64,000 nucleotides of DNA, taken from assembly GCA_035359995.1 (NCBI GenBank), contig DAORZT010000004.1, forward strand, positions 17,638 through 81,637, written 5' to 3'. The stretch is from JAKPCT01 sp029553165. Its GTDB lineage: Bacteria > Bacillota > UBA4882 > UBA8346. The notes beneath the pieces are model-generated. The model was not told the DNA's origin and did not search any database. It saw only the letters and a list, made by a program, of their open reading frames with translations. Both the position numbers and the translations under genes were made by a program. Of the stretch, positions 28,219 through 35,496 are shown in pieces. Numbering within the stretch: the first letter of the stretch is position 1; each line of letters opens with the position of its first letter.

Positions 28219-30579
28219 TTATTTCTTTCCTTTGAGATAATTACTCAAATCAGCGCATTCTTGAAGTACTTCCTGATAGTATCTGGTATCGGAGTATTGC
28301 TCAGCCAATAGTTGATAGTAGTATTCTTTCCCTTTGCCTTCCGGGGTAAATGCTTCCTGCCTTGAAAATTCGGTTTGGGAGGCGGCGGCCAGGAAACAGC
28401 AGCGCGCTGCTAACTCCTTGTTAGTGCTGACTTTCATTGCCTTATCATAGAAGTACCAGGCATTTTTACGATTAGCCCATTCAGAATAATAGTGGTTAAA
28501 ATTAGTACTTGAGAATGTTTCAAGATAGAACGGGTATCGGGGATTATCATCCGAAAAATCAAATGAAGGATAATAATCGAGATTTACCATGTAATAACTC
28601 CATTGGCCTGAATGAAAGTAAGCATTGGCAATTTGGTAATAATAGAGATCTGCTTTATCAGGGTGCTTTTCAGCCGTTGCTAACAGTTGATTGATCTTTT
28701 TTACGAATTCGTACTTTGAGATTGCCGGGAATTCGTTTTGACCTTTTGGATAACGATATAAACCGGTTTTAGGATTGTAATAGTTGGTTTCAAAACTGGT
28801 ATTGATTAAGTTTTGATTAATTTCATTCCAATAAGAAGGCGGTATTTTAGCCAGAAATTTTAAAGCTTCAGAGTAATTGCCTTCATTGAGGTATTTACTG
28901 CCTCTAATATAATACAAGTCATCAATATTATTAATCAAATTACTGGTCAGGAAACGATCAAACACTGTCTTTTCGGGATTAGTAATGTAGTTACTGATTC
29001 GTTCTAAAGATTGATGATCGCAGTGGTTGATCAAAAATGAAGTGGCTAAATTACCATAACCGGTTTGGTCAATGCAGCAGAATCCTTTGGCTAACTGTCC
29101 GGCCCTGAAGTATTTTTGCGCCATCAGGATTAGGTAGGAACGGTAAATGATTGTATTATTATATTGCTCTGGGTAGTTTCTAAATTGTCGAAGTGTCGGA
29201 GCTATTGCTGTCTCAAGCCCTTCACTGATTCGGTCTGTTTTAGCTAACTCGATCAGACCCCGGAAAGCATTTAACCATGGGGTGAAGGTATCATCAGTTT
29301 TAATATGTTCAACCTGGTCAAAATGTATTTTAGCAGTTTCATATTCTTTGAGCAAGATTGATAAATAACCGGCTGCCATCTGCCATAAGGCTGGCCGGCG
29401 AATGCGACTCTGATCGACGTTGATCACAAATTCTCGTAAGTCTCTGATGTAATTGAGCGATTCTTCACTTGGAGTTAGTTGTGAAAAGAAGAAATCAGAA
29501 GTGAGTAAGGCTTTTTCTAACTTGTTGATATAATAGACCAGCATAAACTCTAACCGTGATGATTTAGGTTCCAGTAAATAGACTTGGGTCAATGGTTCCA
29601 GATTGAGGCGTCCTTCATCTTTTAAAAACCACATTAACCACAGGGTAGCTTTTCGGTGATTGTTGCCGGCTTTTGCGAGCGTTTCCTGCCATACTTTTGG
29701 AGTAGGAAGATAGAATTCGATCATTGCTTCGTTCATTAAGAGAGGCGCCTGATCAAAAACCAATGAAGTATAAACTAAAAAGTCGCTTTCTTTTCTTAAT
29801 TTCTTGAAAGCACCGGCTTTATGGCGCAGGGCATGAAAACGGTAGGCACTCTCGTGTTTGAGCGTGGCAACCAGTGAGTCATAATAGCGGATGCAATCGG
29901 CGGATTTATTGGCATAATTGGCCAGTCTGACGATCTGGTATCCATAGCGCAGCTTTAAGAAAGGATTAGTGGTCCTTTGATAGTTGGCTAAACCTTCATC
30001 GATCAGTACTTGCATTTTTTGTGGATCACGAATCTTCTTCATTTCCTCTTCAAAATCCCAGAACCAACCAGCAAAGTAGGCAAACGGTTCGCATTTTTTG
30101 GCAAAGATCAAGTATTCCAAAGTATCCAGTTGCGAAATGTTGGTTAAGTAATTTAAAAAAGAGTTTGGTGACTTTGGAATGGGTTGATTACTTATAACAC
30201 GTTGTTTGATTGCTTCTAATTGTTTTAGTTCGGTTTTATAGATCACTTCTTCAATGGCTTTGGTTTCAATTTTAACATTAATATACTGTTGCCACTCACG
30301 GAGATTAGCAGTCTTGAATGGTTCAGGATCGTAGTCAGCCTGATTGTTATCACCGTCTGATCTCTTATGGGCTTCCCAATGCGTTTGGAAGAGATATTGT
30401 TTTAAAAAAGGATCACTGCCAAACTGCGAAGGGAAAAAAGAGATGTCCGATGGTACCAGTTCATTAGTAGCAACTGATTCGTATGATGGAACAGCGCAAC
30501 CTTGAATGAGCGGTGTCCAACAACTTGTGACAAAGCAAAGACTAATTAATAGAATTAAAAATGGTTTGTAATTTTTCAT
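28219..30579 (-). CDS. Large unknown lipoprotein, probably helical-repeat
   Basis: I do not recognise this 786-residue protein. It has a lipoprotein signal with lipobox FVTSC (cysteine 20), so it should be membrane-anchored outside the cytoplasm. The body is rich in Tyr, Phe, Leu and Lys with repeated helix pairs such as EALKFLAKIPPSYW and ETAKIHFDQVEHIK, which look like TPR-type repeats. The C-terminal region has KADLYYYQIANAYFHSGQWS, again TPR-like. TAGGAGG precedes the ATG, and the start overlaps the end of the upstream lipoprotein gene by 38 bases, so they are coupled. The style is reminiscent of Bacteroidetes proteins, which raises the possibility of transfer. Confidence 0.65.
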   Translation of the reverse strand: MKNYKPFLILLISLCFVTSCWTPLIQGCAVPSYESVATNELVPSDISFFPSQFGSDPFLKQYLFQTHWEAHKRSDGDNNQADYDPEPFKTANLREWQQYINVKIETKAIEEVIYKTELKQLEAIKQRVISNQPIPKSPNSFLNYLTNISQLDTLEYLIFAKKCEPFAYFAGWFWDFEEEMKKIRDPQKMQVLIDEGLANYQRTTNPFLKLRYGYQIVRLANYANKSADCIRYYDSLVATLKHESAYRFHALRHKAGAFKKLRKESDFLVYTSLVFDQAPLLMNEAMIEFYLPTPKVWQETLAKAGNNHRKATLWLMWFLKDEGRLNLEPLTQVYLLEPKSSRLEFMLVYYINKLEKALLTSDFFFSQLTPSEESLNYIRDLREFVINVDQSRIRRPALWQMAAGYLSILLKEYETAKIHFDQVEHIKTDDTFTPWLNAFRGLIELAKTDRISEGLETAIAPTLRQFRNYPEQYNNTIIYRSYLILMAQKYFRAGQLAKGFCCIDQTGYGNLATSFLINHCDHQSLERISNYITNPEKTVFDRFLTSNLINNIDDLYYIRGSKYLNEGNYSEALKFLAKIPPSYWNEINQNLINTSFETNYYNPKTGLYRYPKGQNEFPAISKYEFVKKINQLLATAEKHPDKADLYYYQIANAYFHSGQWSYYMVNLDYYPSFDFSDDNPRYPFYLETFSSTNFNHYYSEWANRKNAWYFYDKAMKVSTNKELAARCCFLAAASQTEFSRQEAFTPEGKGKEYYYQLLAEQYSDTRYYQEVLQECADLSNYLKGKK

Positions 30580-31606
30580 ACGAAAACCTCCTAATCAATT
30601 CTGAATCAAAGTGATAAATAATTACGTTGGTTGCAGGATGTTTATTGTTAAGATTTTTTTTGATAAACTTCGCGGTTTTGAGCACTTCTTTGTAGTCGCT
30701 TTCATCAATCCGGATCCGGTCATTTTTGTAAATGTAGGATTGATTTAAGTAGGTATTTTTTACTGCGATAAAAGTGTTGTCATTAATCCGTTTGAAGTTC
30801 GGGTTGTTTACTAAACTATTAATGGTTACATTGTTAATCAGACCGGTATAGCGCTCACTTTGAAAGACCGCACCCCATGAGTAGATTGGAAGCGCGACAT
30901 CAAGTTGTAACGGGTATTGTTTCAAAACGCGATTGAGATAGGTAACTGCAGTATCATAGGTTAAGATCGAGTTTTTAATTCCGGCTTGTCCGGGATGCCC
31001 AAGGTTATAACACATCAAAACCCCTTTGGTGACCGGTGGGATTCCTGTTTGTTTGGGATATTTGATTTGGTGCAAGCGGATGGTCGCTGAAAGCTCAATT
31101 GTGGTTAATTGTTCTTCAGCGCTCCAATTATCTAATTCATTGCGAATCCTTTTTAATAAGGTAAAATATTTCTCGTGATTATTTTTTGTCCAATCACAGT
31201 CCAGTTGAATTTCGGGAAATGGAGGAAGCTGATTGTTCATCTGGATCTGCCGGACTTTCTTCACAATATTTTGGGCCAGCGCGGTTAATTGTCCGCTCGG
31301 ACAGTTGTTAATTGTCTCATTGGTAATATAGATGGTTGGTATCAAAACAATATCGTTCGGGACCGGAGTCTGAAAGCTGATTGCCGGAGTGGGAAGCGGA
31401 GCATTGTATGTTGGATCCCATTTAACATCAAAAAATCTGATGTAAAGTCGCTTGATTTGCAGCTTTTGTAAGGTGCTTAAATCCTCGTTTTGCAGGTTGA
31501 AATTCGACTTCCAATAATAAAAACTCTTGGTGGTCTGTTTGACAGGACTACAGGAAGCAACCAACAAAATTAATATAATCAGTGGAATTAATTTCAAGTT
31601 CCGCAA
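30542..31606 (-). CDS. Unknown lipoprotein with a TIM-barrel glycosidase-like look
   Basis: The 354-residue protein has a lipoprotein signal with lipobox LVASC (cysteine at about residue 19). The body reads like an alpha/beta barrel: QIKRLYIRFFDVKWD, EIQLDCDWTKNNHEKYF with an acidic DxD near a strand end, VLMCYNLGHPGQAG and LDVALPIYSWGAV. This order resembles glycoside hydrolase-like barrels, but no family is assigned. The TTG at 31606 fits GGAGG with 7 bases between, better than ATG 31612, which is too close. It is the first gene of a pair with the 786-residue lipoprotein. A 69-base relic of a paralogue lies at 35218-35286. Confidence 0.65.
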   Translation of the reverse strand: MRNLKLIPLIILILLVASCSPVKQTTKSFYYWKSNFNLQNEDLSTLQKLQIKRLYIRFFDVKWDPTYNAPLPTPAISFQTPVPNDIVLIPTIYITNETINNCPSGQLTALAQNIVKKVRQIQMNNQLPPFPEIQLDCDWTKNNHEKYFTLLKRIRNELDNWSAEEQLTTIELSATIRLHQIKYPKQTGIPPVTKGVLMCYNLGHPGQAGIKNSILTYDTAVTYLNRVLKQYPLQLDVALPIYSWGAVFQSERYTGLINNVTINSLVNNPNFKRINDNTFIAVKNTYLNQSYIYKNDRIRIDESDYKEVLKTAKFIKKNLNNKHPATNVIIYHFDSELIRRFSYEKLQTIFNSIN

Positions 31607-31699
31607 GATCATACCTCCATAATTTGCAATAATTCTCGATTTCAATAATTATTCCTGCCTTCGTCAAAGATGGAAAAACGTTTTTTGTTGCTCTAAGAG

Positions 31700-31749
31700 T
31701 TGACATTCGATTCATGATTGTAGTATAGTGGTACTAAATAAAACCACTA
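31700..31749 (+). promoter_or_regulatory. Promoter and overlapping inverted-repeat operator of the TrmB-type gene
   Basis: TTGACA (31700-31705) and TATAGT (31724-31729) are 18 bases apart. A perfect inverted repeat, TAGTGGT (31726-31732) and ACCACTA (31743-31749), overlaps the -10 element and ends 16 bases before the chosen start. The placement fits autorepression by the encoded regulator. Confidence 0.65.
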
Positions 31750-31765
31750 AATAGGAATGAGATTG

Positions 31766-32455
31766 ATGGAGATTGTTGAAATTTTAATTAAAGCTGGCTT
31801 TACCAGACATGAATCATTATTGTATTTAACTCTGTGTCAAGAGGGGGAACTCACAGGCTATGAAGCAGCTAAAATTTCCGGGATTTCCCGCTCAAACGCT
31901 TATCTAACCTTGGCCGGATTGGTAGAAAAGGGAGCGGCGTGGAAGATTGATGGTGAGGTTGTCCGCTATACTCCGGTACCACCTCAGGAATTATGCCTCA
32001 ATTTAAAGCGCGAGTATCAACAATTATTGGACTATATTGAAGCTCATGCTCCTCAACTGAAGCAGGAGTCCGACCCATTTATCACGATCAGTGGTGATAT
32101 TCAGGTAAGGCATAAGGTTAAAAATATAATTAATGAGGCTGAAAAACGTATCTATCTGTCCTTGAGTAATACTGAACTGAAATTGGTTTATGAGGAGCTT
32201 CAGGCCGCGGTATCAAGAGGGCTGAAAGTTGTCCTAATTACGGACCAATTAATTCAAATGGGTACTGCAACAGTCTATCTTACTAATAAAACCCCCGGTC
32301 AAATCAGATTGATAGCTGATTCGACAGTTGTATTAACGGGCGAATGGGTAAGCAATCTGAAGGCCAATTGTATATACTCGAAAAATCAGATTTTAGTCGC
32401 TCTGATTAAGGATTCGCTTACTAATGAGATTGAGTTGCTTGGCAGGAAAGGGTAA
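31766..32455 (+). CDS. TrmB-family transcriptional regulator
   Basis: The 229-residue protein has an N-terminal winged helix typical of TrmB, with AGFTRHESLLYLTLCQEG, LTGYEAAKISGISRSNAYLT and VVRYTPVPPQEL, and a C-terminal effector region with a PLD-like fold (EAEKRIYLSLSN). TrmB proteins mostly sense sugars and are common in archaea and some Firmicutes. ATG 31766 is preferred, since AGGA is 9 bases upstream; ATG 31757 directly abuts it. The gene is divergent from the lipoprotein pair and lies upstream of lysA, so either could be its target. Confidence 0.8.
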   Translation: MEIVEILIKAGFTRHESLLYLTLCQEGELTGYEAAKISGISRSNAYLTLAGLVEKGAAWKIDGEVVRYTPVPPQELCLNLKREYQQLLDYIEAHAPQLKQESDPFITISGDIQVRHKVKNIINEAEKRIYLSLSNTELKLVYEELQAAVSRGLKVVLITDQLIQMGTATVYLTNKTPGQIRLIADSTVVLTGEWVSNLKANCIYSKNQILVALIKDSLTNEIELLGRKG

Positions 32456-32489
32456 TATTATCTTCTTTTCTTCCAAAAAAGTATTAATC

Positions 32490-32510
32490 TTTTAAACGTT
32501 CAGTTTAAAA
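32490..32510. promoter_or_regulatory. Inverted repeat upstream of lysA
   Basis: TTTTAAAC and GTTTAAAA flank GTTCA, ending 4 bases before the TGGAGG ribosome site of lysA. It could be an operator or an mRNA hairpin; its AT content weakens the case. Confidence 0.3.
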
Positions 32511-32525
32511 TTTGGAGGTATTATT

Positions 32526-33770
32526 ATGCTAGCAGTTACTGAATTGACTAACTTTTATGGGGAGACTGACCCGCAAGCGTTGATCGCTAAATATGGCAGC
32601 CCGTTATATGTTTATAATGAACGGATCTTGCGCCAGCGCTGCCGGGAGATGAAGGAGTTGGTCTCATTGGACGGTTTTCGGGTTAATTATTCAACGAAAG
32701 CCAATGCCAATTTGGAATTATTAAAGATCATCCGGTCCGAAGGCTTGGATGCGGATGCAATGTCACCGGGAGAGATTTATGTGCTGTTGAAGGCGGGATT
32801 TAAACCGGAACAGATCTTATTTATTCCGAACAATGTTTCCGATCAGGAACTGCAGTATGCGATTGATCAGAAGATCAAGATCAGTGTCGACTCGCTTTCG
32901 CAACTGGAACGGTTGGGACGGCTTCATCCCGGGGGTGAAGTGGTAGTCCGTTTTAATTCCGGGGTTGGTGCTGGGCATCATGAAAAAGTAGTGACCGGAG
33001 GTTCGAAGACGAAGTTTGGAGTTAATCCGGGGCAGATTGCAGCAGTTAAAGAACTAGTGGCCCGCTATCGCCTGAAATTGATCGGGATCAATCAACATAT
33101 CGGATCATTATTTTTGGAGGAGAAACCCTATCTGGATGGGGTTAAAGCGTTGTTAGCAATTGCAGTCCAATTTGAAGGATTAAGCTTTGTTGACTTTGGT
33201 GGCGGTTTTGGAATCCCATATCGGAAACAGGAAAGTCAGGCGCGGTTGGATTTAACCAAATTATGCACCCAATTAACCGGGTTGTTAAGCAATTGGCGGG
33301 CAACCTATAATCCTGCAGTTGAGTTTAAGATTGAACCGGGACGTTATTTGGTAGCCGAGTCCGGTGTCCTCTTAGGGACGGTTTACGCACACAAAGAAAA
33401 TGGCGGCACGACCTATATCGGGACTGATCTGGGTTTCAATGTACTGATTCGCCCAGCGCTGTATGATTCCCATCATGATCTTGAGGTCTACCGCAATGGT
33501 AAAGTGGTGTCAAGGACAGAACTGCAACCGGTGACCGTGGTGGGCAATATCTGTGAGACAGGAGACATTATGGCGAAAGAGCGCGAACTGCCGTTGATTG
33601 AAGAGGGGGATCTTCTCGGAGTAATGGATGCCGGCGGTTATGGTTATGTGATGAGTTCCAATTACAATAACCGGTTGCGGCCGGCAGAGGTGCTGATCGA
33701 TCAGAATGGGGACGACCGTTTAATCCGCCGGAGGGAGACATTTGAAGATTTGGTTGCTTGTTGTGTGTGA
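32526..33770 (+). CDS. lysA: Diaminopimelate decarboxylase
   Basis: LysA decarboxylates meso-diaminopimelate to L-lysine using pyridoxal phosphate. The 414-residue protein has the PLP lysine K58 in NYSTKANAN, the glycine-rich FVDFGGGFGIPY phosphate-binding segment, the IGINQHIGSLF strand, EPGRYLVAESGVLL, and the active-site GNICETGDIMA. TTGGAGG precedes the ATG. A paralogous carboxynorspermidine decarboxylase is less likely given the length and motifs. dapL at 52439 supplies the same pathway. Confidence 0.9.
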   Translation: MLAVTELTNFYGETDPQALIAKYGSPLYVYNERILRQRCREMKELVSLDGFRVNYSTKANANLELLKIIRSEGLDADAMSPGEIYVLLKAGFKPEQILFIPNNVSDQELQYAIDQKIKISVDSLSQLERLGRLHPGGEVVVRFNSGVGAGHHEKVVTGGSKTKFGVNPGQIAAVKELVARYRLKLIGINQHIGSLFLEEKPYLDGVKALLAIAVQFEGLSFVDFGGGFGIPYRKQESQARLDLTKLCTQLTGLLSNWRATYNPAVEFKIEPGRYLVAESGVLLGTVYAHKENGGTTYIGTDLGFNVLIRPALYDSHHDLEVYRNGKVVSRTELQPVTVVGNICETGDIMAKERELPLIEEGDLLGVMDAGGYGYVMSSNYNNRLRPAEVLIDQNGDDRLIRRRETFEDLVACCV

Positions 33771-33806
33771 GAGTTACTGTTTGAATAGGTATGAAATAAA
33801 AGGATT

Positions 33807-33832
33807 GCGAGCAGTTTAGTTGAGCTGCTCGC
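33807..33832. terminator. Hairpin terminator after lysA
   Basis: GCGAGCAG (33807-33814) pairs with CTGCTCGC (33825-33832) and is followed by T-rich sequence; the next gene is convergent. Confidence 0.7.
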
Positions 33833-33852
33833 TTGTTGAAGATTTTCTATTT

Positions 33853-35136
33853 TTACATGATGGTTAATTGGTTGCCGTCGGGATCGTGGATGATCAGGCA
33901 GTCTCCGTAACTTTCATGCAACAGCTTAAAGTTCTGATACTGCTTCTCTTCCAGCCGCTGTACAATTGCCTCCAAATTGCCGCGGACGGCAATTTCGACT
34001 GGGCCTTTGCCCTTACCCCAGTATTCCTCTTTCCACAGACAGATCTGGAGTGAATCAGCATCGAAGCCAAATTTTATCCCGTCTAGTTCGTTATTGTATC
34101 CCGGGAAGGTAATGGGAATTTCCAGGAGATCGTGGTAGAATGATTTCATTTTTTCAATTTGTGCGGTATGTAAATTGATGCAGTATAGTTTTCTGATCGG
34201 CGGTTTTTTCACAGGAAGCTCTCCGTTTATTTCCTGTAAAAACTTGAGGTTCATGATGATCAGGTGTGCTTTCCACCAATTTTTTGCAAGACACCATTCT
34301 TCGGGATAACCCCCCCACTGCCAGTTGACTGTCCAGGTACCGTCCGGAAGTTGGGTGTTTCTGATAAACTCGCATTCGTATTGTGCCAATTCTGCAAAGT
34401 GTTGATAGAGGAAACTCTCTTTGTTGGTAAAGAAATTTGAAGGCTTACAGACATAATTCGTCTCCCACAACTCCCGGTCCCAGGTTAAGGCTTTCTTGAC
34501 CTTCTCTACCAGGAGCTTTTCCACAGCCACGATCTGCAGTTCCTCAGTCAGTCCTGCTTGGTGGCAATATTCGGTCATTCTGACATAACAGGCCAGGAGA
34601 TGCATTTCAGCACCGTTGTCCGTATTCTGCAGATATTGGATCGCTTCCTTGGTGATCGCATAGCATTTTTGGTACAAACTGCTGTTTTTGGCGGCAAATC
34701 TTAAAGCAAAGCTTGCCAAGGCAGCGGTTGGATTGTAATTAATTGCATTATGGTTTTTACTGTTGTAGGTCCACCATGGGGCATGCGGGTAGTCGTTATT
34801 GGTAGGGACGGTATTGAGCCAGAATTTGCCGTTAAAGTCCTTGCCACTGTCTAAGTAGGCCAGGATGCCCCGGATGATTGGATGACCTTCTGAAAGGCCG
34901 ATCTCATTAAGGATTTCGGTTGCAGCCCAGGTCTGGACCGGAGAAGAGGTAGGGTTGAAACAATCTGCTTCCAAAGCATGTCCAAAGCCACCGTCTTCAT
35001 TTTGGTACTCTGCAAGTGCTGCCAAGACGGCTTCCCGGCTCCCATTCTCAAATAGATACCGGAACCGGGCCCGCTCGATGGGTCTGGCGTTAAAACAGAT
35101 CCATTTTCTTGCTTTATCGAAAATACTTCTTTCCAT
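33853..35136 (-). CDS. Cyclase/prenyltransferase-fold protein fused to a glyoxalase (VOC) domain
   Basis: The 427-residue protein joins two parts. Residues about 1-310 have the alpha/alpha-barrel pattern of the terpene cyclase/prenyltransferase superfamily, with EYQNEDGGFGHALEAD and TQLPDGTWTVNWQWGGYPEE repeats. Residues about 315-427 are a VOC/glyoxalase-like module, with LYCINLHTAQIEKMKSFYHD and HDPDGNQLTIM. AAGGGG precedes the ATG. The N-terminal family is common in Firmicutes with no firm function; the VOC fusion is less usual. It is a lone gene between lysA and a degraded region. Confidence 0.72.
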   Translation of the reverse strand: MERSIFDKARKWICFNARPIERARFRYLFENGSREAVLAALAEYQNEDGGFGHALEADCFNPTSSPVQTWAATEILNEIGLSEGHPIIRGILAYLDSGKDFNGKFWLNTVPTNNDYPHAPWWTYNSKNHNAINYNPTAALASFALRFAAKNSSLYQKCYAITKEAIQYLQNTDNGAEMHLLACYVRMTEYCHQAGLTEELQIVAVEKLLVEKVKKALTWDRELWETNYVCKPSNFFTNKESFLYQHFAELAQYECEFIRNTQLPDGTWTVNWQWGGYPEEWCLAKNWWKAHLIIMNLKFLQEINGELPVKKPPIRKLYCINLHTAQIEKMKSFYHDLLEIPITFPGYNNELDGIKFGFDADSLQICLWKEEYWGKGKGPVEIAVRGNLEAIVQRLEEKQYQNFKLLHESYGDCLIIHDPDGNQLTIM

Positions 35137-35217
35137 GTTGATAGCCCCTTAATTTTAATATTTAATCAATACCAAAAAAATGTATCGGCAAATGTGACAT
35201 GATATCTGAGTAAATCG

Positions 35218-35286
35218 AACCCAACGGACATCAAAAAATCTGATGTAAAGGCGCTTAATTTGTAACGTGGTAAAATCTTCTTTCGT
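35218..35286 (-). pseudogene. Relic of a paralogue of the 30542-31606 lipoprotein gene
   Basis: The minus strand of this 69-base piece translates without stops as TKEDFTTLQIKRLYIRFFDV plus RWV. This matches the intact lipoprotein segment NEDLSTLQKLQIKRLYIRFF and onward, with a three-residue deletion. No start or further homologous sequence is seen around it. The rest of 35137-35496 is AT-rich and I see no other gene in it. Confidence 0.8.
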
Positions 35287-35496
35287 TATTGACAATAATA
35301 GGTTATCAGAATATGTTAAAAAATAAAAGATTAAACTTCTATTTTAGATTTTTTATTTTTTTATTTTTGGCGGAACTCCTCTGGTTAAAAATATCATTAT
35401 CTTTTAATCCGTTATGCAAGATTCTATTTTGTAGCAGGTAAGCTTTTGTTGCTGTAGAATTGTAATGTAAGAAAATAATGATTGTGTTGGTGGACG

